Source of the DNA: Methanocella_A sp049676595
Lineage (GTDB): Archaea > Halobacteriota > Methanocellia > Methanocellales > Methanocellaceae
NCBI RefSeq assembly: GCF_049676595.1
Contig: NZ_CP187259.1
Span: 2,170,001-2,234,000 of the forward strand
Length of the DNA: 64,000 nucleotides
Direction: 5' to 3'
In this document: piece after piece, positions 43,610-51,595 of the stretch
How positions within the stretch are numbered: position 1 is the stretch's first letter
How the letters are laid out: each line of letters starts with the position of its first letter
Program-made: the position numbers and the translations under genes
The notes under the pieces: generated by a model
The model's database searches: none
The model's input: only the letters and a program-made list of their open reading frames with translations
What the model was told of the DNA's origin: nothing

Positions 43610-43975
43610 ATGTCTATCATCGACTTCTGTAAAAAATACCTCCTGTTCGGCCTGATCAGCCAAGTAATAGTCACGGGAATTGCAGGAGTCGTCGCTATGA
43701 TCGAAGGTGTCATCGCTTTTATCCTGGCCGTCATCATCATATCCCCCGGAGGCAAATATGGTCCCCCACCTGACCCGGATATGCCTGTTGTAAAATACGG
43801 TGCGCCGGTAGACCCAACGACAGGTGCCGGCCAGTTCGACCCTTCCTCGCTGGTTACCATGGACAACGTCATCGCAGGAGTCGTCATCCTCGCATCTCTC
43901 GTACTCTACGCCTGGGCCTTCCTCGGCTGGATCTTCTGGGGCAGCATACTCTACCTCAAAGCCAAAGGAAAATAA
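43610..43975 (+). CDS. Small membrane protein with a proline-rich loop
   Basis: Not recognised. 121 aa: two merged helices near the N-terminus (about 8-46, LISQVIVTGIAGVVAMIEGVIAFILAVIII), a Pro/Gly-rich outside-type loop (YGPPPDPDMPVVKYGAPVDP, about 50-70) and a C-terminal helix (about 88-115). Only one cysteine is present, near the start. AGGGAATATT precedes the ATG. It probably shares a transcript with the radical SAM enzyme and may be its substrate or membrane anchor, which is inference only. Confidence 0.6.
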   Translation: MSIIDFCKKYLLFGLISQVIVTGIAGVVAMIEGVIAFILAVIIISPGGKYGPPPDPDMPVVKYGAPVDPTTGAGQFDPSSLVTMDNVIAGVVILASLVLYAWAFLGWIFWGSILYLKAKGK

Positions 43976-43984
43976 CACTAATTA

Positions 43985-44470
43985 AATATTTGAACCACGG
44001 CGGCACGGCGACACAAAGACAGGGCGATCCACTACAAGCCAGTGGTAAATAAAACCACAGCGGCACGGCGACACCAAGACAGTGGTGAACCGGTAAAAGT
44101 GAACTCTTTTTATGTCCACGGCGACACCAAGACAGAGCATTAACCATACCCTTACTGTCCAATGGTTTCAGCCTGACTTTCGATCGATAGCCTGAAGGAA
44201 TCGAAACATATTTGTCTCCGTGCCGTCAGCCCGCCGTGCCGCCGTGGAACTAAAAAGAGGGCCTTGCTATTCGGGTAAGGTTGTCTCTGTGTCGCCGTGC
44301 CGCCGTGGTTCAACTAACCATCATGCTATCGTTTCTCGATTTGTCTCTGTGTCGCCGTGCCGCCGTGGTTAGAACACCTGCCCTCCAGTAGTCAGGATAA
44401 AGAGCCGTGCCGCCGTGGTTCAATCATTTGATATCCAGTTGTCAGAATAATGAACTGTGCCGCCATGGTG
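43985..44470. repeat. Family A element, copy A3 (about 490 bp, non-coding)
   Basis: The same architecture as copy A2: GAACCACGGCGGCACGG arms (43992, 44052), TGAACTCTTTTTATGTCCA, the core AGAGCATTAACC ... CAGCCTGACTTTCGATC, then inverted GTGCCGCCGTGG words (44236, 44300, 44356, 44405, 44457). Arms and core both align with A2 in the same order and orientation with scattered differences. No coding potential. Confidence 0.9.
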
Positions 44471-44491
44471 AAAAATTTCCTCGTAAGAGGA

Positions 44492-45127
44492 TTATTTAAT
44501 CTTCTGCTCGAAGCTCCCCATCGCCTGCTTGAGGTCTTTGATCTGCAGGGCGTTGGTGATCTCGCCGCGGGTGCGCTCGATTAAGGATCGGGCTACATCG
44601 GTCTTTTTCCGCAGGCCGTGGGTGATGGCATCGGGATAGTCGAAGGACATCAGTTCTGTGTATAGCTCATCCATCAGGTCGAGGTATTGTTCACCTTCTT
44701 CAGGCCGGCCGGTGCGGATCTGGTCGAGGATGTGCCTGCGTAGCTCTCCGATTGTGTCCCCCACCCCGTTCAGGTAGGCGGCATAGTCTACGTTGAGCTG
44801 ATCGGGAGAAGGGATGTTTTCGCCATGCAGCACAGCGTTGAGTATAGATACTTCTGCATACTCAGTCTGCGCGTTACCGACGTAGCCTGAGTAATAGATG
44901 TCAGGAAAGTCCCTGAGGATCTCGTTGACCTGTAATACCAGCGCCCGGGTTTCGTCGATCAGTCTGGCCGACTGCTCCCACTCTTCCCTGTGAATGGCTT
45001 TAATGGCGTCTCCAGAGTTTCTCGTGATCTTCCTGGACAGTGCCAGAGACTGTTCTCTTGCCTTATCCATGGAGTCAAATCTGACACGGATCGTATCGCA
45101 GATGTCCTTGATGCCGTGATGCTGCAT
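44492..45127 (-). CDS. Translin-family RNA/DNA-binding protein
   Basis: A 211-aa all-helical protein with the translin pattern: DTIRVRFDSMDKAREQSLALSRKITRNSGDAIKAIHR, then DFPDIYYSGYVGNAQTEYAEVSILNAVLHGE and LDLMDELYTELMSFDYPDAITHGLRKKTDVARSLIERTRGE. Translins bind single-stranded nucleic acids, and archaeal ones are octameric. Length is normal. Its role in archaea is not settled. The family A repeat ends a few bases downstream of its stop, so its 3' end abuts that element. Confidence 0.88.
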   Translation of the reverse strand: MQHHGIKDICDTIRVRFDSMDKAREQSLALSRKITRNSGDAIKAIHREEWEQSARLIDETRALVLQVNEILRDFPDIYYSGYVGNAQTEYAEVSILNAVLHGENIPSPDQLNVDYAAYLNGVGDTIGELRRHILDQIRTGRPEEGEQYLDLMDELYTELMSFDYPDAITHGLRKKTDVARSLIERTRGEITNALQIKDLKQAMGSFEQKIK

Positions 45128-45253
45128 ACCAGCTTATTGTCTTGCAGCCTAATGAAACATGCAGGTAAAAAGGATGGCCGGCTCTTAAGCCGGCCATTGA
45201 ATATTTTTATATTGTATATGCGAGGGGCCGCAATACGATGACCTATTCAGGCA

Positions 45254-46489
45254 TTATCGCATCTGCTGGCCGCCGGCCATTGATGTCTGGTTACCGGGGG
45301 TCTTCTGCATGCCAGGCTGCTGCATACCGGGCTGCTGCATACCTGCCTGCTGAGCACCAGGCTGCATCATTCCCGGCTGCTGCATCATACCGGGCTGCTG
45401 CATACCCTGCTGCATACCCGGCTGTATACCCTGCTGCATACCCTGCTGCATACCCGGCTGCTGCGCAGCGGCTTTACCCAGCTGCATAGCCTGCTGTCCA
45501 TTGATCATGTTGCCCATCGAGTCAGTCCAGACAGTCTGTGGTACACCGGGCGATTTGGCTTTTTCCAGAATCTGTTTGGCGGAGGCCGACTGTCCGGCCA
45601 TACTGGGCTGCTGCATACCGGGCTGCTGCATACCCTGCTGCATACCTGCCTGCTGACCCTGCTGCTTGCCTTGCTGCATGTCCTGCATGCCCTTCTGCTG
45701 CATTCTAGTCTTCTGCATGCCAGGCTGCTGCGCACTCTGCTGCATCATACCGGGCTGCTGCATGCTCTGCTGCATCCCAGCTTGCTGGGCACCCTGCTGC
45801 ATGCCAGGCTGCTGCTGGCCCTGCTGCATGCCCTGCTTGGCCGTAAAGTCGAACTGCTTCAGGAACTGCTTACCTTCGCTGGTCTGGAAGAACTGCGTGG
45901 TCTGCATCTGGTGCTGCTGGATATCACTCATGCTTTTAGCCTGCAGCTGCCTGATCAGTGCCGCATCCTGAGCGTTGATCATACCGGCTGCCTGAGATGG
46001 GTCCGCTATGCCGTTGATCTGCAAGCCAGCGTTCCTGACGTTCATCGAGACCATCTGCTGTGGCGTGGTACCCGCTGGTAGCACGGTCACCATAACATTT
46101 GCCGAACTGTAGCCGTGAAGTGTGCAGTGAGCGATGGCCTTCAGGTTCATATCCTTGGTGGCCGGTATCACAGCCGCTTCAGTGTAGATTTCGTTCGGGT
46201 TTGCGTTGGCTTCCGTGTACTTCCATTCCTTGATCAGGTTCGTACCGTCGAAGAGGTAGACATGATCAACATAGTGCGTTGCAGGCACCATGGTGTCTCT
46301 GTGCGATACTACTACTTTGACGAGCCCTTCTCCTCCCTGCACAGGCACGTTTGGTGCCGGCGGCGGAGGGGGAGCGTTGAGAGCAACGCCCGGTACGTTT
46401 GCGAGCGCAATACCAGTTACCGTTGCTACGAACAGTACAGACATTAGCACGGACAACAATAGTCCGATTATCAGTCTTCGGGTTCTCAT
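45254..46489 (-). CDS. Secreted protein: superoxide-reductase-like domain plus Met/Gln/Pro-Gly repeats
   Basis: A 411-aa exported protein. It has a signal sequence (residues 7-30, IIGLLLSVLMSVLFVATVTG), a Pro-rich stretch and then a roughly 80-residue domain. That domain has VSHRDTMVPATHYVDHVYLF (H63, H72, H76) and AHCTLHGY (C122, H125), the order and C-x2-H spacing of the desulfoferrodoxin/superoxide reductase iron site. From about residue 220 the sequence is low-complexity: GMQQ, PGMQQ and QQPGM units, over 50 Met. Met-rich arrays can bind Cu(I). A GGGG-type ribosome site precedes the ATG. The domain match needs confirmation. Confidence 0.7.
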   Translation of the reverse strand: MRTRRLIIGLLLSVLMSVLFVATVTGIALANVPGVALNAPPPPPAPNVPVQGGEGLVKVVVSHRDTMVPATHYVDHVYLFDGTNLIKEWKYTEANANPNEIYTEAAVIPATKDMNLKAIAHCTLHGYSSANVMVTVLPAGTTPQQMVSMNVRNAGLQINGIADPSQAAGMINAQDAALIRQLQAKSMSDIQQHQMQTTQFFQTSEGKQFLKQFDFTAKQGMQQGQQQPGMQQGAQQAGMQQSMQQPGMMQQSAQQPGMQKTRMQQKGMQDMQQGKQQGQQAGMQQGMQQPGMQQPSMAGQSASAKQILEKAKSPGVPQTVWTDSMGNMINGQQAMQLGKAAAQQPGMQQGMQQGIQPGMQQGMQQPGMMQQPGMMQPGAQQAGMQQPGMQQPGMQKTPGNQTSMAGGQQMR

Positions 46490-46643
46490 TCTAAACCATC
46501 CCCTTTAACAACAGAAATCCGTCGCATTTATAAAAAAATTTTAACGGGTGTTGACGCTGGATGTGGAGGATGAAGTGAGAATAAAACTGCCCGGGGTATT
46601 CCGGTTATTGATAACTGGGACAAGATACCGGCATATCAGCGCA

Positions 46644-47561
46644 CTACTCGAGCCGGCTGGCTATCCCGTCTTTGCTCAATAGTACAACCCTGCTGAGCTC
46701 CACGTCCATCGCTATTTTATAGCCGCAAGCTTCCGCAACGTCTCTGGCAAACTCGATAACTTCGGCGTGGCCGGGCATCGCTTCCCGGGGGAGCCGGTAC
46801 CGGCTGTAACCCACGTGCATGTAGGCTTTGACTTCCACGTAGTCAGGCTTTGCAAGGGAGATCTGCCTGGCATAGCCTGCCGGGTCTTTCATGTTCAGGC
46901 CTTTGACCAGCGTGATGCGTAGCGCCCTGCGCTGTTCGGGCCGGGACCCCAGTACTTCGAGGGATTCTTCTACCCGGCCCCACAGGTCTCCAACCGGATT
47001 GCACGCTGCAAGATAAGTCTCGTGATCGGGAGCGTCCAGCGACATGTACAGCTGGCTGGGGCTTATCTGCTCCAGCACTTCGGGCCTGGTGCCGTTGGTG
47101 ACGATGAAGGTGGACATGTCTTTGCTTTTGAACAGCTCGACCAGCTCGTTTAAGTAGGGGTATAAAGTCGGCTCGCCCACAAGTGAGATAGCTGCATGTT
47201 TTGGCTTGAAAGCTTCTTTCCAGATGGCCTTGTCTGCAGATTCGGTGCCGCCATAACCGGATACGAACCGGAGCTGTTCGGCCAGCGCCTGCTCTGCGAT
47301 GAGTTCAGGCTTATCCCAGGTTTCGACCGTGTAGGGCTCTTCTACAGGCCTCCAGCAGTGGAGACAGCGCTGATTACAGGCAACGCAAGGCGTCATCTGG
47401 ACGCACCGGTGAGAACTGATCCCGTAGAATTGTGCCTTGTAGCAGGAACCCTTCGCCTTGATCGAGCGGTTCAGCCACATGCAAGGCTTGATGGCGCTGT
47501 GCCTGCCGAGGATATGGTACCCCTGCTTTCGTAAAAGATCTATGAGATTTGCCGTTGTCAC
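46644..47561 (-). CDS. taw1: 4-demethylwyosine synthase (Taw1/TYW1 family)
   Basis: Radical SAM enzyme that makes the tricyclic base 4-demethylwyosine from m1G37 and pyruvate in archaeal tRNA-Phe. 305 aa. The cluster motif is CNQRCLHC (C62, C66, C69); extra cysteines C27, C40, C53 and C59 fit the second-cluster pattern of Taw1. It also shows SLVGEPTLYPYLNEL, FIVTNGTRPEVL, YMSLDAPDHETY and the C-terminal KAYMHVGYSRYRL. The start is a GTG after AGGAGCG. It is transcribed with the membrane gene before it. Confidence 0.93.
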   Translation of the reverse strand: MTTANLIDLLRKQGYHILGRHSAIKPCMWLNRSIKAKGSCYKAQFYGISSHRCVQMTPCVACNQRCLHCWRPVEEPYTVETWDKPELIAEQALAEQLRFVSGYGGTESADKAIWKEAFKPKHAAISLVGEPTLYPYLNELVELFKSKDMSTFIVTNGTRPEVLEQISPSQLYMSLDAPDHETYLAACNPVGDLWGRVEESLEVLGSRPEQRRALRITLVKGLNMKDPAGYARQISLAKPDYVEVKAYMHVGYSRYRLPREAMPGHAEVIEFARDVAEACGYKIAMDVELSRVVLLSKDGIASRLE

Positions 47562-47573
47562 TGTCGCTCCTGC

Positions 47574-47885
47574 TTATGCTGCTGGTTTCTTGATCAACCT
47601 GCGGAAAAAGTCCACGACTTCCCGGGTGGTGAGGATGATCACCAGTGTTTCAGCGATCATTAACGTATAAAAATTTAGTCCTATGCTGAAGGACAGGGCG
47701 AGTAACAGTGAAACTATCACCAGGATGGCCACGCTGATACCGAAGGCTATGACTATAGCTTCGGGCAGGTTGTACCCCTTTTTCTTTACCCAGCCCGTCG
47801 TCCGGAGGATGTTGGCGCCCGGAAGCATGAGTAAGTACAAGAATGCGAGGATAAATGCAATCCAGTTGAACAGCGAGATTTCCAT
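47574..47885 (-). CDS. Small three-helix membrane protein
   Basis: Not recognised. 103 aa with three hydrophobic segments: about 6-27 (FNWIAFILAFLYLLMLPGANIL), 46-70 and 72-88. A cytoplasmic basic end (RRLIKKPAA) follows. The LPG after the first helix recalls DUF1616-type membrane proteins. It lies 9 bp after the GT-C-like gene and 13 bp before taw1, so it shares the operon. Confidence 0.6.
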   Translation of the reverse strand: MEISLFNWIAFILAFLYLLMLPGANILRTTGWVKKKGYNLPEAIVIAFGISVAILVIVSLLLALSFSIGLNFYTLMIAETLVIILTTREVVDFFRRLIKKPAA

Positions 47886-47894
47886 CTTATCACC

Positions 47895-49790
47895 CTATGG
47901 TCGGTTTACCTGATATATTTTTACGCCTTCCTCGTTGTATACCACAGTGAAGCCCGAGTTGTTTTTCAGCGTCTCGGCGAACGAGTACCCACTTTCCCTG
48001 GACCCTACAAACACGTAGTCAACGTCCTCGGCTACCAGCTTGTTGTAGAGCGCTTCCTTATCGGTCATGTACAAAATGGCTTCCATTTCCCGCTGCTTGT
48101 CCACGTTATGGTATTGTAGCGTGTAGATTTCTCCGGCGTAGGCATCGTTCCGGCCGGTCATGACAGGAAGCCTGACAAAGTGCGTGGGCTCCTCGTAGAA
48201 GACCGCGTCCTTCGGAGTATTGGCCTTTATCCACTGGAACGCTTTCACGTCTCCGGTCGGCGCATGCACGTACGACGAGTCGTTGTAGAACATGATGATG
48301 GTGATCGTCGAAGGCACCAGGGCGAGGATGACCAGGGCAGCTGCCAGGATCTTCAACTTCGAGGCAGAGAACAGCCACTTTGACAGTGCCAGCCCAGCGA
48401 ACAGCGATAATGGCAGGGCCAGGTAAACGATGAACCGGTAAGTGTTCTGAGTCATCTGCATCACGAAGATGTTGAGGAAGACAAAGTTCAGCCCGGCAAA
48501 CAACATCAGGAGCACGGCATAAAGGTTATCCCTTGCCTGATACATGCCCCACAGGGCGAAGGGGATGAGAGGCCCGAGAGTGACCAGGAGCGTCAGATAG
48601 ATGTCGGGGTGGTGACCCAGGGCAATCTGCGAGCCCGCGTTGGAGGACATCAGCAGAATCTCGTAAATGGTCGCAACCGCTGCCAGGACCAGAGGAATTG
48701 CCGCTACGGCGACTGTGTGTAGATCTCTCTTCTCGATGATCTGTTTATGCTCCCGGTACATTACGTAGAGGAAAAACAGGCCAAGCGCCAGAAACACTGG
48801 GAACGCGGTAATCACGTGGTACATGACCAGCGAAGCCAGTGCAACTCCGGTGACGATTGCCCATGCCAGCGATTTTTTACTCACCGTCTGGATATACAAG
48901 TACAGACCGAAGATCATGGCCAGGAGGCCGAAGGTCTGAGTCTGGGGTAATAGCATGTACAGGGATGGCGAGTCGTATTTCAGCCTGATGAACCCGGCCC
49001 ATTCGTAGATGATGACCCGGAAGATGTCGATCGGAAGGCCGGACAAGGTCAGGTAGGCGAGGTACAGCCAGGATAGCCCGGAGCTGGCCACGTAGATAAT
49101 TCCGGCCAGCAGCGAGGCTTTCAGGTCTTCGTTGAAGATGGCCCGGGCCAGCAGATAAGCGTCGAGGAAGATGAGGGCGGAGACGAAAGTGATCAGCACT
49201 TTGAAGACTTCGAACAATCCCACCCCTGTCAACAGGGTCAGCTCTCCGAACACGACCTGCATGAACCAGTTGTAGACGATCTCGTAACCCGGCAGGTACG
49301 GGTCCTGCGGAGGCAGCTGCGGATCTTCGACATAGCGCTGGGCGATCGACAGGTGCCAGTTCAGGTCGGCGGCATGCGTGGTCGCCAGTTCAAGACCCTC
49401 GGCAGTGATCACAAAGGTCTTCATCGTGATGATGAGCACGATGAGGAAGATGAGTGTGGCGACGACCTGCACTTGCCAGTCAGAGGTATCGACGGTGACG
49501 GTTTTCCGCTTCCAGAAACCGTAGAGACCCGCAAGAATGACCATCACCCCGAGCAGAACGCCTGCGTACCGCACGGATACCGGCGAGATGAACAGGATGG
49601 CGAGAGGTAAAAACAGAATGGAGAGCGTACCGGAGACACCTATCAGCTCGGACAGAGTCACTTTATCTTTAAGCAGAAGCAGGATAGCCAGCCCCGGCAG
49701 AACTAGCAGCAGCACCAATGTGAGCCAGCTGAGCGGCAGCATCATCAGCACGCCTGCGACAGAAAGCCCGAGCCAGAACTCTCTTCTCAT
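47895..49790 (-). CDS. Large polytopic membrane protein, GT-C glycosyltransferase-like
   Basis: A 631-aa protein with about 13 helices and a C-terminal soluble domain (about 520-631). The loop after the third or fourth helix has the acidic motif TTHAADLNWHLSIAQRYVED, a likely catalytic or donor-binding site. The soluble domain begins AFQWIKANTPKDAVFYEEPTHF and contains VDYVFVGSRESGYS, shared with the protein at 51596. This suggests paralogous membrane glycosyltransferases for surface glycans. Its ATG overlaps the stop of the next gene upstream (ATGA). Confidence 0.7.
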   Translation of the reverse strand: MRREFWLGLSVAGVLMMLPLSWLTLVLLLVLPGLAILLLLKDKVTLSELIGVSGTLSILFLPLAILFISPVSVRYAGVLLGVMVILAGLYGFWKRKTVTVDTSDWQVQVVATLIFLIVLIITMKTFVITAEGLELATTHAADLNWHLSIAQRYVEDPQLPPQDPYLPGYEIVYNWFMQVVFGELTLLTGVGLFEVFKVLITFVSALIFLDAYLLARAIFNEDLKASLLAGIIYVASSGLSWLYLAYLTLSGLPIDIFRVIIYEWAGFIRLKYDSPSLYMLLPQTQTFGLLAMIFGLYLYIQTVSKKSLAWAIVTGVALASLVMYHVITAFPVFLALGLFFLYVMYREHKQIIEKRDLHTVAVAAIPLVLAAVATIYEILLMSSNAGSQIALGHHPDIYLTLLVTLGPLIPFALWGMYQARDNLYAVLLMLFAGLNFVFLNIFVMQMTQNTYRFIVYLALPLSLFAGLALSKWLFSASKLKILAAALVILALVPSTITIIMFYNDSSYVHAPTGDVKAFQWIKANTPKDAVFYEEPTHFVRLPVMTGRNDAYAGEIYTLQYHNVDKQREMEAILYMTDKEALYNKLVAEDVDYVFVGSRESGYSFAETLKNNSGFTVVYNEEGVKIYQVNRP

Positions 49791-50959
49791 TCCTGTTTCT
49801 CCAGCATGACGTCGAAATCGATCAGCGAGAGCAGCCAGTAGATGCCGAACGCGGCGATGATGAGGGCTACCTCGGTGAAGTAGGTATAGAACCGGCTTTG
49901 CATTGTGGAGAGGTTAAACGCGCTGATGTGGGTTAGCGCCGATAGCCACAGGCCCCACATTTCGTTTTTAAACAGGATTACAGTCGCAGCGATCCAGGAA
50001 AGTATCAGGAGCTTCGCATCGACTGAGATGTTCAGATGATAGCTCTTCCGGGCTTTCTTATCCGCTTTAGCGGGCTCTTTCCGAGCACCGGCAGCCTTTT
50101 TGGAATCGTTCTCGAGGAAGATGCAGACCAGGCCCGGGATAAAGAACAGGAGCACGAACAGCCCTGTCTGGATGATCGTGGACGCCGTTACGGGCCAGGC
50201 TTCATGATAGGTAATTTGAGCTATGTTAAGGATGTTCAGGCTGCCCATCGTCAGCATCTGCCACACCGCGTAGGTGAGGACCAACGATAGCATGGAGATC
50301 GTCACCATTGCCGGCTTTTTAAAGTCCTTCGTCTTGACGGCCGCGTACACGAACTGGAATACCATATACAGGCCCATGATGCCGACCAGCGTAAACATCG
50401 ACTGCTGGTGGGTCAGAGCCATGGTGACAGACATGAGGATGGCCATCGGCCAGTCTTCCCGGAGCAGGAAGTATAGTGCCAGCGGGAGGATGAACAGCCC
50501 CATGAGCTGGGGGAAAGGCCGGACAGTATTGAGCGTGATGTCGGGCGAGAGCAGGAAGAAGAACGCTGCGAAGAGGCCGACGAACTTGTTGGCGCCGCTG
50601 AGCCGGTAGGCGACTGCGTAGACTGCCAGCAGGCCGAACACTCCGAGCACCGGCACGATAAGGGCAGACATGACCATCACGTCGATGCCGGTGGCGATAG
50701 CCAGCGCGGCTACGAGGAGCCGGAAGCCTGGCACGTAGAAGTTGGGGAATCCCCCGCCGTACGACAGCTCAGTCGTCGGGTAGTGCTGGGTCTCGATCAT
50801 TTCCCGCTCGATGCCCACGTGGTACATCGTGTTACCCCAGGTGGGAATCAGGAAGTTGCCGAGGATTGAAGCCCGGTATAGTAAGGCGATGAGGACTATC
50901 AGCAATAGTGCCCCGTAATACCAGTAGCGCTTGATGAAATCTTCGATGCTGATGCTCAC
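49787..50959 (-). CDS. Polytopic membrane protein, probable GT-C core without soluble domain
   Basis: A 390-aa membrane protein with about 10 helices. A loop after the first helix (PTWGNTMYHVGIEREMIETQHYPTTELSYGGGFPNFYVPG) holds acidic and aromatic residues as in GT-C donor sites. It ends abruptly with no C-terminal soluble domain. That domain seems to be encoded as the separate protein directly upstream. GTG/ATG overlaps on both sides couple the three genes. Confidence 0.65.
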   Translation of the reverse strand: MSISIEDFIKRYWYYGALLLIVLIALLYRASILGNFLIPTWGNTMYHVGIEREMIETQHYPTTELSYGGGFPNFYVPGFRLLVAALAIATGIDVMVMSALIVPVLGVFGLLAVYAVAYRLSGANKFVGLFAAFFFLLSPDITLNTVRPFPQLMGLFILPLALYFLLREDWPMAILMSVTMALTHQQSMFTLVGIMGLYMVFQFVYAAVKTKDFKKPAMVTISMLSLVLTYAVWQMLTMGSLNILNIAQITYHEAWPVTASTIIQTGLFVLLFFIPGLVCIFLENDSKKAAGARKEPAKADKKARKSYHLNISVDAKLLILSWIAATVILFKNEMWGLWLSALTHISAFNLSTMQSRFYTYFTEVALIIAAFGIYWLLSLIDFDVMLEKQE

Positions 50960-51576
50960 GGTAACACCCGGTAGATAGTGACGTCATTATTATAGTAAAC
51001 AGGCTGGAAGTACCTGGTATCGTTGAATTTCTCCCCGTATCCGGGACCGTCGTAGGCGCCTGCCCAGACGTTCCTCTTCGGAGAGACCAGATAAGTAGCG
51101 TTCATGCCGACCGCCAGATCATGGGCTCTTTTCGGGTCGGACGTACTGTAGATTTCCGAATTATCGTACATGTCCTGTACCGCATGCGGAGCGTTGGCCC
51201 AGTCGCCCCCTACTGTAGAAACTCTAGTTGTCATACCCATGACCAGTTCCGCCCCGGGAATGTCGTTGACGAACTTGTCAGTGTCCGCAGTATTCTGCTT
51301 GATCCACTCGGTGGCCTCGAGCTCGCCTCGCAGCACCTGTACCCCCATCCAGCACTGGGAATACCAGGGGACCTCCGGGAAGAAAATGTACGTGCCCTGC
51401 TCGACGGGGACAATATAGCGGGGAAGCGTATCCTGAGGAATCAGAATATAATCCTTATCGAAGCCATGCCAGCTATAAGAAGCGTACGCCATCGCTGCAA
51501 ACATGATCAGGACAAAGATGGACTTAACGACACTATCCCCTTTGCTCATAGTACGATCTAAATTCCTGTCATTCAT
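50956..51576 (-). CDS. Membrane-anchored soluble domain, split from a GT-C protein
   Basis: A 206-aa protein. One helix (about 20-35, VKSIFVLIMFAAMAYASYSW) anchors a soluble domain with GELEATEWIKQNTADTDKFVNDIPGAEL, HDLAVGMNATYLVSPKR and ending YYNNDVTIYRVLP. That WIKxNT ... YRVxP layout matches the C-terminal domains of the two larger GT-C-like proteins nearby. The start may be ATG 51576 or ATG 51549. Its stop overlaps the start of the 390-aa protein. Confidence 0.65.
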   Translation of the reverse strand: MNDRNLDRTMSKGDSVVKSIFVLIMFAAMAYASYSWHGFDKDYILIPQDTLPRYIVPVEQGTYIFFPEVPWYSQCWMGVQVLRGELEATEWIKQNTADTDKFVNDIPGAELVMGMTTRVSTVGGDWANAPHAVQDMYDNSEIYSTSDPKRAHDLAVGMNATYLVSPKRNVWAGAYDGPGYGEKFNDTRYFQPVYYNNDVTIYRVLP

Positions 51577-51595
51577 TCATATAGTTTACTGCCAG

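Noticed and set aside
45671..46081. Leucine/His-rich frame opposite the Met/Gln repeats
   Set aside because: It is the complement of the CTGCTGCAT repeats, so the amino-acid repeats are forced by the other strand.
51503..51595. ATG at 51503 as the start of the 644-aa membrane protein
   Set aside because: It would place 31 residues inside the divergent gene and its promoter inside that gene's coding sequence; TTG 51596 fits the topology better.
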